This document shows positions 38,683 to 50,631 of a stretch of 64,000 nt of DNA, one piece after another (position 1 is the first letter of the stretch; every line of letters begins with the position of its first letter). The stretch is taken from assembly GCA_904063045.1 (NCBI GenBank), contig CAJFCJ010000021.1, forward strand, positions 310,001 to 374,000, written 5' to 3'. The notes below the pieces were generated by a model that was given only the letters and a program-made list of their open reading frames with translations, did no database searches and was not told the DNA's origin. Source of the stretch: Dimorphilus gyrociliatus (taxonomy: Eukaryota; Annelida; Polychaeta; Dinophilidae). Both the position numbers and the translations under genes were made by a program.

Positions 38683-39425
38683 ATCAACAAACCCAAACAA
38701 GCTTCGACTCGGAATTCTTTACCAAATAGTCCAGTGAGAACGGGTAAATTGTGTTTACGATGAAAAACGATTAAAATTTGACTTTCAATCGTTTATGTTG
38801 TAAAATTATAGGATATCTTATAGTTGATGTACGTATATGAGTGTATATTATCTTTTTTCTTAGAGATCATTAGAACACTTGATTGAGTAATCTATTAATA
38901 TTGCGTATGACTAGACGATATTTCTTTTTCTATTCGAGTCTTATAATTCGATATACCTTTTTTGCAGGTCGTATACAAATAAACGTCCAAGAGAGGATGC
39001 GGATGATAGCCTTCCTATTTCTAAGCGTTTTAATGGACTACGATTGAATCAAGGGTTTGTTGGTTATACATTCTTAACGGTTAAAGGGAGATATTTTTAA
39101 ATAGACATTCTTTCTTTTTTTTTTTAGGAACGATTCAGCACACATTCAACAAGAAATTCCAAATGTATGTATTTTATTATAAATTTCCTTCATAATTGTA
39201 AAATAACTTGTATATTATTTTTAGAACCCCATTTTAAACAATATCAATCACACTTCCGCTAACGTTTCTACTGCTTCAAAAAGTTCAAACAACTCTGTGG
39301 CTTCTAATTTACAATCCTACGCTCCTGATTTAAATGAAGAAGAGAATCCTCATTATTATCGAACGAACGAAATACTATTCAATGCTTTTTTACAAAGGAC
39401 GTCTAGAAACGGCAATCAGTATTAA
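38675..39425 (+). CDS. Small nuclear-type protein, VCF1/VCF2 (FAM104)-like candidate
   Basis: Four exons (38675-38733, 38968-39054, 39128-39164, 39225-39425) join in phase to 127 residues. After a short variable start comes a nuclear-localisation-like block (TNKRPREDADDSLPISKRF), then a Ser/Asn-rich linker, and at the C-terminus an acidic lead and helix PHYYRTNEILFNAFLQRTSR. KR-rich N-terminus plus terminal YY..N..L..A...LQ.R helix is the layout of FAM104A/B (VCF1/VCF2), nuclear cofactors that bind VCP/p97 through that helix. Match by pattern only. No Met exists in frame downstream, so the first exon given here, or another upstream exon, is needed. Confidence 0.5.
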
Positions 39426-39517
39426 AAAAAAAAGTGTTAACTTATTGAATTAAAAGATATTTTGTAGGAAAAGTTGGTTTTTTATATTCTATTTAATAAC
39501 AAAGTAGAAAAAGTACA

Positions 39518-40450
39518 TTATAATGCCATTGAAAACCATGCGATCAGCAATGTAACTCCACCGTACGGTGTAAGCCAATTGTACTTTGTCTTGCCAGTTA
39601 AAGCATGATAGTAGCAACTTCCACAAAATATTGTCATACCGGTTGTCATTAAAAATCCACTCTGTGATGACAAAAAAAAGGTTAAGTTCTAGTCTAAAAT
39701 TGGCAAAACCTTTTTTTCAAAAAATTTAATTAGAAGACTGTGATAAGATATATTTCCGTTAGTTTGTTTCCCTTTTCCTACTACATTTTATAAATTGTAA
39801 TTAATCTAACACAATGATTTTTTATGATAAATGTTTGCTCAAATTACTGGAGAATTTTTTTTAATATGCAAAGAAAGGCGTAGTCGTTTTCATTATTTAA
39901 CTTTACAGTATATTGTAATTATTTTGGGCAGATTTGCTTATTCATGCCTAATTCTTTCTCCTTTGTGTTTTCGTATATGAAAAACAAAAAAAAAAACAAA
40001 AAACTACCAATAAGAAACGTACTAAATACGGATGTCTCATTCCAGGAGTAGCTAACAGACATAGTGTTGATACAAAATGATAACGATTTCCTATTTTGAA
40101 AACGTATTTTAAATCGGAACTGTCAATTAGATCTGTATCATCTTCATCAATCTGATTTCTAAAAACTGTGAAATAAAGAATTATTATAAATCTAGATTAT
40201 ATTCTTTGAATTATATATATTTTATTATCTCGATTAATTTAATTGCCGTACTATGGGAGCCGTAAGCGTCTAGGAGCATAGCAATTATACCCGAAATACC
40301 AGCTATTCTAACAAAAAAATCTTTTGACTCTGAACGAACTTGCTTAGCGATAAATCTTTCAGCAAACTCTTTTAAAGCATCGCCAAATTCTTTGAAACTT
40401 TCCCTTCCATCTGAAGTCGGATTATTGACGTTCTTCATGGTAAAACTCAT
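39518..40450 (-). CDS. TMEM256: TMEM256 (DUF423 family membrane protein)
   Basis: Three exons (40252-40450, 40023-40165, 39518-39661) give 161 residues. The DUF423 core is clear: RIAGISGIIAMLLDAYGSH, FKIGNRYHFVSTLCLLATP, GFLMTTGMTIFCGSCYYHAL and the end PYGGVTLLIAWFSMAL, closely following human TMEM256. Four membrane helices expected. Two additions relative to the 113-residue human protein: an N-terminal amphipathic, charged extension of about 45 residues, and an acidic insert (DEDDTDLIDSSD) after the first helix, at an exon border. Molecular function is unknown in the family; mitochondrial location has been reported for homologues. Confidence 0.92.
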
Positions 40451-40991
40451 TACTTTTAACTATTCTTTCTAACCAATAATTCAAAAATTCAAATACAAAT
40501 ATTTAGAATCATAAATATGAGTGGCTTTCTTTTTCTTAATGTCTCTTTTTATATGTTTATATGTTAAAATCTCTATGATTCAGATAATAATAGTAATATA
40601 GAAGTAATTTGAACAAAATCAAAAATTTGAAACTGGAAAATAAACTTAAAATATGAAAAGAGTCATATAAAGATGAGAAAAAAAACAATGAACTTTATGA
40701 GTATTTTTCGCTTTTTTTGTCATTATAAGATAGAATAAAATTAGATTTTATTTTAAATTAGTACAATAGCATTAGTATAACATTTGATGACGATAGATGG
40801 TAACGCTTAAAATCATTTTGTCGGCACCAAAAAACGTAGTTAAAAGAAACACATTTAATTGGATTTGTATGGATAACACAAAACACTTGTCTCGGAAGAG
40901 TCAGTAAAACGTATATAAGCACATGAAATAAAAGAGATGAAAAAAGAAAATAAAGACTTATGAATGTGCCTGTTCTCTTCCGCTATTCCAA

Positions 40992-43900
40992 TCATAAGAA
41001 AGGGTTGGTATTAGCAGCTGCCCCGCCAGCTCCACCTAACGGTACCAAAGGGGCCGGCATTTGTTGTTCATTTCCGAATTGAAAAGTCGGTGAATTTCTG
41101 GCCATTTGATTCATTGGAATTCGAGGTACTGCCTGCTGTTGGGCAAATGGATTTCTTGCTGCTGGATTGTTTGTAGTAGGAGGCACTCCACTCGCTAAAG
41201 CTGCAAATGGATTCGTATTGACAGGACTTGGGGTTGGTCGGCTAACTAAATTGTCCATGTTCACCAATTTGCTATGTTCACCGAGAAAATTTTCTGGTGT
41301 CTTTTTCGATGGCAGATTTGTTTCAAGAGAGGTCAAGTTAAAGGCGTCCGCTGTGTTATTATCTAATAGATGGAAAGGATTATTAGTAATCGCATGGTCA
41401 ACATGCGAAACTTAAATCATAGGAAAAGTATTTTCGACCTACAACAATTACAACCTGAGGATCTATGAAAATATTTAATAAGCAGTTGATACTTTTCTAT
41501 TTTACAATCTCTTTTAGGCAAAAAAGACTTAAGCTTAATCTTCCTTTCCTCTCGCACTTAAAAATTACATACAAATAAATACAACTTGTATATGATACAA
41601 TTCAATTCTTTACGTACACAAAAGTAACTCTGCAGTACAAACCTAAAAGGAGCGTGTTAGATCTTAGCTATTTTTAAATTACACCTTGAAACGATTCACA
41701 TTGTTTTATGATCTTGTTGATGTACTGTTTATTATTTTACATCTAAAAACTTACAAAAAAAATGACATTTATATACCATTTAAGTTACGCTAGATACATA
41801 AATGAAAATCTGCACCATCTACTTTCAGTAAACCAGAATATCTACAAATATACTTTTTAAATCTATTTGAATTCGACTCATTTTCTAGGCCTTGAATAGT
41901 AAGTTGATTTTCTCTTTCAAAAAGACTTTTTATTGTGATTTGCATAACGCTTATTTAAAGACTAGGGAGTTGTATATTGATACAAATATTACTTAGCATT
42001 TTCCTCTCTTTCTTTTTCTTGCAAATATCATACTTAGCTCAAATGGAAGATTTATTCAGCTTTGTAATTAATGATTCATTTTTAGTCGATTTTGTTATAT
42101 TTTTCATATCACTATGAATGACTAAAATCTAGATAACATTCTATATTAACTAGTAAAATGATAAAATTCTTTAAAAAAAACATAGTTCAATTCCTTATTG
42201 AAGGATTAAGAGACATTAAAGGGTGACTCACCTATATTTACCGAGGTGGTGGTTGTGGTGTTCGATCTGTTTCCTATGAGATCGAAGTCATCTAATGGAT
42301 TGGCCGCTCCTGGCTTATTTAAATTACTATAATCTTCCCAGGGAGATTCTTTTTGACTTGGAGCTCCCCAAGGGTCATTTGATCCGGTCTTCTCTGGAGC
42401 TGTTCAAAATAAAATAGGAAGAATATAAATTTAATACGAGAGATTATACTTCAAACATATATGATTTAATATTTGCAAATTATTATAGCTTGTTCAGTCA
42501 CACTCTACTCTTATATTGTTAACATTATTTTTGTTCTTTGTCAATTGAATAAAATAAGTGTTAGAATGGCGAAAAAATATTTTATGTATTCGCGATTAAA
42601 AGGTCATAATATTACGATCATGTTTTATGATTGATACTCACATTTAGATGAACTCCATGGATCGGTTTGTTGCTGCTGCGGAGCACCCCATGGATCTGAA
42701 GTAGCAGAACTGGAACCCCAAGGATCATCCTTATTTCCATTGGTAGGTTTACTTCCTGATGCCCATGGATCGTTAGCGGGTACTGCAGCACCCTTCTCTA
42801 GTTCGGGGTTTTGAAGATAAGCTCTGAATTGTGGTGATAAAACACTGTCGTCGTCATTTGTTGCTGTCGCTTGTTGTAAACTTAAGCCCACAAGGTCGTT
42901 CTGTTCTTGATCAGACTGCAAAAAAGAAAATAAATATAGACTTTTTGTCGCAAGCAAGCACCCTAAGATATTTCTTTGTCAGCAAAAGTAGTGTAGAGCA
43001 TCGAATCATCAGCTAAGAAAAATGGAAAAGAAGGCGAGAAAAAAAAATCACAACACAACTCTAATTTAATCATGCCACGGTAAATGGACTTACAAAACTC
43101 AGATGAGCCTGTACTTTCTGAAAATATCATGGAATAAAGGAAATAAATGTACCATAGCCGAGGATTAAGTGAATTAACAATAAAGAACTTACTTCCTGTT
43201 CCTTTTTGCTCTCTTCTATTGCCATATGCAGTTTCATGTCATCGCCTCTTCTCTTTCTCTCATCTTCTTCGGCTTCTTCCTTACTCATTGCTAATGCGAG
43301 TTGAAGCTGGAGCTCTTCTTCGTTTGAATTTGATGGTCGAGCAGCATCCAATTCACCTAATAATTCACAAGAGACAAATGTAATTACTCAACTAAATGTA
43401 TAGAAAATGGTTGCGTCAAAAGAGATTCTCTGAATCCTACCAAGTTTTTCCTCTTAATTACTTCCCCTGTAATCCCTTTATTATAAAAGACTATCTGCCT
43501 TTAATAACTTATGTTTACAAATTTATAAGTAAACTGCGATATGACACATAAATTCAGGCCTGAAGGAAATACCCTCTCCAGAGATTCCGAAATGAATAAG
43601 AAAATTGTTATATGTGACCTTCATATATAAGTCAGAGAATTAAGATTTTCTCTTAATGATTAAAATCTTAAGAGCTTACTTGCAGCAACATTCGGACGTG
43701 GGGAGAATGTCTCGCCGTAACTCGACGAGGTGTGCATTACAGTCGGGCTGGTTGTCTGCAATTTAACGTAATTACAATTATGGAATCTCTTACATATAGC
43801 TCATCGTAAAACGTACATTACTGCCGTATCCCATGGCACTCTGTGCGAATCGTTCTTTGGCCTTCAAGGCTTTAGCTCTTTCATTTTTCAATCTTTCTTC

Positions 43901-44296
43901 GTCCTTTAATAAAGCCACCAATTGCTTTGCTTTTTCCCGCACACTAGCTCCTTGGTCCCTGTTATCATCCATGTACTGAAAGTCTTTTAAAGTTTGAATA
44001 ACATAGATATTTTCTCGACACTGTTGGGCTACTTTTTCACTACCAGTTTTTACTATGTAATCCAAGAGAACAAGAGATTTATAAACATGCCTCCAGTTTT
44101 TGCCATGATCATTTAAACGCTTCCAAATAATCTGCATAATTTCCGTAAATGCTACAACATTATAGGTTAAATCGGCAATCCCAGCCATCAGTGTAGAAGA
44201 AGGATTCCACGGGTCATTACTAGTAGCTTCTCTAACTTTAACTTGAGCGTCCGAATAGTTTTTTACTACGTTTTTGATCGTTCGCCTTATCGGCAT
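40992..44296 (-). CDS. EPN: Epsin (ENTH-domain endocytic adaptor)
   Basis: Clathrin-adaptor that bends membrane and links ubiquitinated cargo, AP-2, clathrin and EH proteins. Seven exons (43817-44296, 43680-43755, 43193-43356, 43094-43117, 42642-42915, 42232-42399, 40992-41362) give 518 residues. The ENTH domain is complete (MPIRRTIKNVVKNYSDAQVK to REKAKQLVALLKDEERL). Two ubiquitin-interacting motifs follow (EEELQLQLALAMSKEE; DDMKLHMAIEESKKEQ), then at least five DPW-type AP-2 motifs and three NPF EH-domain motifs, the last at the very C-terminus (NTNPFL). A 24-base microexon (KVQAHLSF) and an 870-base last intron are present. The ortholog of liquid facets; vertebrate paralog cannot be assigned. 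Confidence 0.95.
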
Positions 44297-45688
44297 TTTG
44301 CTTAATGAAAAAAGACACAAATTATTGAGGAAAATATTAGTCGCTATGCACTAATAACCTATTGTGGTGATCTATTACTCATATTTCTGATAACATCATT
44401 ACCGTAAATTTAAATTGTGATTGTTAATAAAACAAATACCTAGATGGTATATATCCTGAATATTCTCAAAAGCTCACACAAAAATGGTTATGTAGCGGAA
44501 AATATTTGGAATTTATCACTAGTTGAAAATATGGCGTCGTAATCTTCCGTTCCTGGTGGGAGTAATGACGGTGGATGGAATTACAACCGGTTACAAATAT
44601 TTTATTTTTGACACAGCCAAAATAGTGAGAACTTGATGCTAGCTCTTCAAATTAATGAGTTAATAAGATAAGATTTATTATTTTATCTTATTCTCAATAG
44701 GCTTCACCTCTAAAAGAAAGAATTAGCAAAGAATTAGCCGGAAATGACTCATATTTTCAACAAAATAAATTTTTTTAAAAGTTGAAAGATAAAGCAACAT
44801 TTTTCCACAAACAAAAACTTACAGCGTTTTTATTTTAATAAAATTTTCGATTTCAGCCTTCTTCTGCGGACCTACTACTTATTGACTGCGGGACTATCAA
44901 GCACATCGGCTTGTAATCAGCTGATCGATATAAAATCTTTAATTTTCTTATTCAAGAAGAAATCAAACTGGAATAAATTATCAAGCTATTGATTTAAAAA
45001 ATATTTACTTCTATGTCAGAGTTAAGCATCAATAAGTTAGTATTTAAGCTCGAGTATTGGCATTTAAGAAACAACTGCCTCTAAAGCAGTTCATTATTTA
45101 TTCAAGAGTTTATTGCGAAATGTTTTGAATTAGTCCCAAACCATAACACATTTTAATTTTAAATTTCTCCTTTTTCTTATCGTATAAACTTGTTTAAAAG
45201 TAATTAATCTATATAAAAGAAAACATTTACTATTTTGGTTTATTATCGTTCTATGTCAGGTGTAAATAATAAACTAATAATAATATTGAATTATTTATAT
45301 ATAAGTACATATAAGCAAGTATTTACAACTTGTTTAAATAGAAAGAAGGCTAAAATTATATATTCGTTTCTAAACATAACATACATTATTTGAAAAGAAC
45401 AAAAACAAAGATCGATTAATGAAGGTAAAGAAATTCAAAGTATCCAAGGGCAGTCGTTCGAAGGAATGCAAACTCTTTCAAGGTCGAAATGAAATGTTAG
45501 ATACTGGATTTGTTTCAATTTGGCTGTAAAACTGTAAGGTCGTCAATTACAACTCAGCAATAAATTATTAATAAACGTAAATTTAAACTTAATTGACAAG
45601 GTGATCGACTTTTTAAAGTTACGAAGAATATTGCACAACGTTTATAGTATATATTATATTTTTATTTGAAACAAACAGTTTGACAAAC
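44297..45688. other. Intergenic, epsin promoter side
   Basis: About 1.4 kb. A less AT-rich patch around 44520-44580 and another around 44850-44930 may mark promoters; no exon recognised. Confidence 0.45.
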
Positions 45689-47377
45689 TCAATATCTAAA
45701 ATTCTGTGCGTCTATTTCGTAGCAAGGTTCAACATAATTTTCGGATCTAAGATGCTCTGGTATCGAAATCGGACAATTGTAGCATGAATCATTCTCTTCA
45801 TATATATAGTCTAATGATTTTATTGTTACTTTGTCATTCCCTTCGTTTAGGTCTATATTTAAAAAATTTTCAAGTAAACTACCAAAATTAATAGCATCTT
45901 TTAGAATCCAGTTATTACCAAATAGATTATCTAAACTCCCAGAAAATGGTCTTTTTATGTGTTTCCTAACTACATAGGAGCTTAAAAGACATAGAGATTT
46001 AATTGTTGGTAATCCGTTGTCGTTTAACCATTTGCGTTTTGGACTAATGTTACCATTTAGTCCTAACCACATAAGCTTTGATAACTCCTTATCATTTAAA
46101 TATCGTACGTATGAGTTAAATAAACAACCATGTTTTATAAGTAATGCATATGTATATTTAGCGAATTTTAAAAATTCATCCAAATATTCTTCTTCGATTG
46201 ATAGTTTTTTAAAGCAATACTTGAAGAATAATTTAGAAAATGGCTCTAAAGATAATTTATACATTTGCGAAAATTTCATCAATAGATTAGATAATCTCAT
46301 TAATCTTATTGCTCTATCATCCGAATGAAAATTATGTGATATTCCTTTAAACCATTGGCGAAGAATAGTTAGATATAGTTTCTTAGCAAAGGATCTTCTA
46401 AAAGTTCCAATACTTAAGTATACCTCCAACTCTTTAAAGCTATTTCCAGGCAATCTGAAATTATAAACTGCAACATCACAAAGGTCTTCTGCATCATTCG
46501 TAAAGTCCTTTTCTATAAATTGTATGAGCTTGTCAGAATAGTGTCGTACTAAATAGATACCAATAGATCTACTCTGATTTTCGTGTCTCAGATCGTTATA
46601 CCATTGATAAAAATAAGAGTCAATAATCAATTTAAATGAATTCTTCCTGTCATTTATTAGAAAATCAAAAATATCTGGCCTATCGTACTCTAAACTGATG
46701 TCAATCAATTCTTCGACAGTTCGTTTATCGTCTTTCTCAGCTAGATAGTCCCACAATATCCGGAAATGTTCCACCTTCATTAAAGAGAGCATACAGGCTT
46801 TAAATAATCTAAAGCAATAGGTTTTCCTGCTTTTTAAATTACTTTTTTGTATGATCATTTCTAATATGTAAATTTTTTCATTCTCAAATATCGATTTTAG
46901 ACAGTCTATAACACCAATCCTCCTGTCTTCCATATACGATCGAAAATCAAAAGTATATCTACTCAAAAGATACTTTGTCGATTGGAAACACATACTTTTA
47001 CAAGAATAAAATAGAAGGCCATTAATTACGCTAGATCTCCAAAAGTTAGCTTCGTCCAAGTTGATTTTATCAAGGAATAATCTTAAATTTCTTGGATTAT
47101 CATTCTTAATTAATAAGCTAATGATTGGCCAATAGTTTTTCTTGTAAAAGTAGAAGAAATCAGTAGGATTTGGATCAGTTTTAACATCAGTGTAGAAATA
47201 ATGTTGATAATTAGCTAGTTTTATCATATTCCTAATACCTTTTGAATTTGATTCAACACGACGAAGAATACTAGAGAAAGCTAAAGGATTATCCTCTAAA
47301 ACTTTCTTTAAAGTTCCATTTTTATTGTCTAAAGCAATATGAAAAGGTATAAACTTGCCTTTTTCTTCCAAACTCAT
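45689..47377 (-). CDS. Single-exon protein, divergent ankyrin/SOCS-box-like
   Basis: 562 residues with no intron, unusual among these intron-rich neighbours. No signal peptide or TM helix. The N-terminal two thirds show weak helix-pair periodicity with ankyrin-like phrases (FIPFHIALDNKNG, NPRNLRLFLDKINL, DRPDIFDFLINDRK). Near residue 455 the segment LPTIKSLCLLSSYVVRKHIK resembles a SOCS-box BC motif, the docking site for elongin C in cullin ubiquitin ligases, though the usual hydrophobic residue after the Cys is a Ser. The C-terminus is acidic and Cys-containing (NDSCYNCPIS). An ASB-like E3 adaptor is possible but only weakly supported. A retrogene origin would also explain the missing introns. 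Confidence 0.6.
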   Translation of the reverse strand: MSLEEKGKFIPFHIALDNKNGTLKKVLEDNPLAFSSILRRVESNSKGIRNMIKLANYQHYFYTDVKTDPNPTDFFYFYKKNYWPIISLLIKNDNPRNLRLFLDKINLDEANFWRSSVINGLLFYSCKSMCFQSTKYLLSRYTFDFRSYMEDRRIGVIDCLKSIFENEKIYILEMIIQKSNLKSRKTYCFRLFKACMLSLMKVEHFRILWDYLAEKDDKRTVEELIDISLEYDRPDIFDFLINDRKNSFKLIIDSYFYQWYNDLRHENQSRSIGIYLVRHYSDKLIQFIEKDFTNDAEDLCDVAVYNFRLPGNSFKELEVYLSIGTFRRSFAKKLYLTILRQWFKGISHNFHSDDRAIRLMRLSNLLMKFSQMYKLSLEPFSKLFFKYCFKKLSIEEEYLDEFLKFAKYTYALLIKHGCLFNSYVRYLNDKELSKLMWLGLNGNISPKRKWLNDNGLPTIKSLCLLSSYVVRKHIKRPFSGSLDNLFGNNWILKDAINFGSLLENFLNIDLNEGNDKVTIKSLDYIYEENDSCYNCPISIPEHLRSENYVEPCYEIDAQNFRY

Positions 47378-48140
47378 GTTTTCCGAAAGAAAAAGAAAAC
47401 TTATTATATAATATTTTCTTAACTTTTTGGAAAATATGCTTTGGATAGGAAAAAATGGAAGAAGCTAAATTTCTTTAGTTTTTAGATATTTTGAATTGAA
47501 AATTTTGAATAGATTTAATTAACTTGAATTTTAAAAAGAAAAAAAAACAAAGTATATATGAAAACAGAAAAAAGAAACAATAAAAAACGAAAGAGAAAAG
47601 TATAATTAACATTTATTGTGTAATACAACCTTGATAACTCATTGTAGTCATTAGTCTATACTATTCTGTAGTAACCAAAGGTTCAAGGCTTCAATTTTAA
47701 ATGATCTATTAACATTTTTGCTCCTTTTGTTTTTGTTTTCATTGTTAAAACTATAGTTAAAAAAGTAAAAAATATACGTTTGCATAATAGTCATTTTATT
47801 CAAGGTTTTCTCTCTTTTGTTTGTAAAATAAATGTATCAGTGCACAGGTGTTTTTCATATTAAAATGACCTTGATTTCTGATATTTTTTACAGATATACT
47901 ATATTATTATATTATTAAGTGATAACGATCAAGGTCATATTTTATCCTATTTCATTCTTTCGTTCCTTTTTTACGAACGCCTTTGTTTTAGCTCTTCTTT
48001 CCTTTTTTACGATTATCGTTAATACAGCCAATGGCATGTATAACTTTTTAAAAAAATCTTAAAATCTTGACAAATTGTTGACATGAAATTTCAGCTTTTT
48101 TTCTTCTTTGAATGAGATTTTCGCCTCTTTTGAATAAGTT
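47378..48140. other. Intergenic
   Basis: About 760 bases, AT-rich, no exon seen. Holds the promoter of the single-exon gene and the 3' UTR of the K+-filter receptor. Confidence 0.5.
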
Positions 48141-50171
48141 TTATAAACAAATAGTTGGCCAAGCGCTACCCTCTACTTCTTTATCGTTGTCGTTCACCAC
48201 CGAATGTTTGATAAAATCGTCTGTAAATGACGCTAAATAGACTTTTTGTTCCTCTCTATGTCTTTTTTGAACTTCTCGAACCATTTTATCCCATTCTAAT
48301 TTTATATCGGCTAATTTCTTTTGTAGTTGCAGTAATTCTTTATTCTGTCGTTTAATTAGAGATTGAAAATCGATAGTTGCTTGATCTTCTACAACAAAGA
48401 CTTGATTACAGTATATTTCATTTGTGAAAGTTTTCTCGCCGGATTTCTCCTCTTGACCTAAATTGAGTACATTCCTCTTTAACTCCTCTGCATTTGCTTT
48501 ACTTTGATTATTTTTAATTTGTCCAATGTCTCTCTCTTCGTCTGCCAATCTCTTCTGATTTTTAATTTTTTGACGTCTGTTGTGTTTAGGACGCCATATC
48601 TTAATTTCCCATATGATGAATAAGATAAAGACAGCAGCCCAGACAAGAGCGGCATACCACATGAACATCAGAGTTGTTGGTTGAAAAATATTTTGAGCGT
48701 TATCTGCTGCATTTGTTTTATAGATTATCAAAGGCTTTGTCCACTTATCTATTTCATCGACAAACTCTTGCTTATGAACTAGAACAGTTGTCTTTAAACA
48801 AGCTCGTACGGACGGAGATAGTCCTTTAAATAGGACTCCGTGTAGGACAGGATTGCTATAAAGTATATGGAATATATCAATGTATACTTTAAAGATTAGA
48901 GGAAGAAGAGTAAAGAGTTCTTACTCTAGAGTTTGCTCAAGTAGAGTACTCGCGTTCATTTTTTCCTGTTGAGCTGCAAATGAGAAATGGTCTATTAAGC
49001 CACCCCTAGCTTCCTTGTTGTTCATCTTTTCCAAAATTTCGTCGAATGAGTTACACACTATGTAGTAAAGAGAAAATTTTTAAGTTTTCTGTCTTGGATA
49101 TTAACTGTTTCATAGTAAATATTTAAATATTACTTACAAACAGGATCAGCCCCTTTCTCTAAAGCTCTTCGAAAATCTTCACTACCATTTAGGACTGCAA
49201 CCTTTGACCCTTCAATTCCAGAAGTAACAAGAGATTCTTGAGTTAAAACCGTTGTAACAGTAGCCGTAAAAACACTCAAAATTGTTATTCCAACAACAAT
49301 CCATACTAGACCATAGATTCTGGCTTGAACTGATTTTGGCGTTGTATCACCATATCCAACAGTTGTCATTGTCACAAAAGCCCACCAGAAACCTTCCCAG
49401 AAACCTCTAAGAAAAGGTTTGGGAAAGTTTGTTGGATTCCATAATCTATCCAGTAGCCATATGATTATACCAGAGTATGCGGCACCCAATATGATGAGAG
49501 TTAATAGGGGCCATCCTGAGTTGATTGTAAAGGCAAGAGGTTAAAGTACATAAAAGATAGAATTAAAACTCTAAAATATACAAAATATATCTATGTTCAT
49601 TAGTAGTTAAATAGATAGATTATTGCTTATATAGACTATAATTGTTTGGTGGAAACTTGTTTTTCTACAAATATCACCTTCCACCTTTACAACCTTGAAC
49701 TATAACTGCCATTAAATCCGATCCGACACTTGCCGCTCTCTTTTCAAAGAAGTAAATAGATGTAGAAACTTCGATGAGAGGTAAAAAGAATGTTGATTCA
49801 TCTTGAAAGCCAATAGAACTAGCCAGAGTAGAGGACGCAGAAAACGGCAAAAAAGCCATGACTTTACCATTTGAAACGGAAGATGCGGCGTCTCTCTCAA
49901 AGTCTATTGGGTTAACAACCCTTCTAAAATCCCATGTAGAATTTGAAAACGTATTAGGACATTCCTTATGTAGTCTTAATATTGCTGCTTGAAAGAAACC
50001 CTGAAAGGGTATAGGATATTGAGATGCGCTTTTATTAAAAATTGTATACGGTTCAATCTGCCACCAGGTAATTTTAGTTTGGTCAACTTCATCTTTACAA
50101 GATACCAACAAAGCGAAAATTGAAATATATATGAGAATTTCAAAACAAATTGAAGCACGAATGAACAACAT
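48141..50171 (-). CDS. Ionotropic-glutamate-receptor-like channel with K+ selectivity filter (GluR0/AvGluR1-type)
   Basis: Four exons (49685-50171, 49138-49515, 48925-49057, 48141-48855) join in phase to 570 residues. Residues 1-25 are a signal peptide. About 27-160 form an S1-like half domain (WWQIEPYTIF, FQGFFQAAILRL). TM1 is at about 164-186, a re-entrant pore helix leads to TTVGYGDTT (filter TVGYGD, residues 214-219), and TM2 is at about 229-250 ending SVFTATVTTVLT, in the place of the iGluR SYTANLAAF. S2 follows (KVAVLNGSEDFRRAL, GGLIDHFSF), then a third TM (about 395-415) and a 150-residue cytoplasmic tail with a coiled coil (FQSLIKRQNKELLQLQKKLA). This is iGluR topology with a potassium channel filter. 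The binding Arg of classic receptors is not evident, so the ligand is open. Confidence 0.88.
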
Positions 50172-50597
50172 GAGTTCACTAAGAGATCGAAACCTATTCC
50201 CGACTGCAAAAAGTTTCAATTTCTCCCATTTTTTTGCAACAGCTGTTACAAACAAGTCCTAATGATTTTTATAATTTTCTTTTATTTTAAAAAATATGTA
50301 GGATAAAATATTCAAAAGGTGGATGGCAACAACCTATTCTATTAAGTTAGTGTGTTGAACTGATCTTTGTCCACAAATTAGGCACTATTAGGCTTCTTAG
50401 AGTTGAAGTTAAAAAGAGAACTAGGCTATGAGGTTTCTGGGGGAATATACGTAAATAGCTTGTTGTTTTCCTCTACTTTTCAACGAATTCTCTCGCTAAA
50501 TATATATATATATATATATATATATTCTCTACATTTCCCCGTTCCCTTACCCTTCCTCGTCTCTCTATCTCTCTTTTTCTCTCTCTGTCTCTCTCTC

Positions 50598-50631
<34 letters not shown>

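Noticed and set aside
43147-43383. + strand Leu-rich reading across the epsin UIM exon
   Set aside because: Antisense of the Glu/Lys-rich ubiquitin-interacting motifs.
46017-46328. + strand reading inside the single-exon gene
   Set aside because: Antisense shadow of a well-formed 562-residue frame; no start context or domain.
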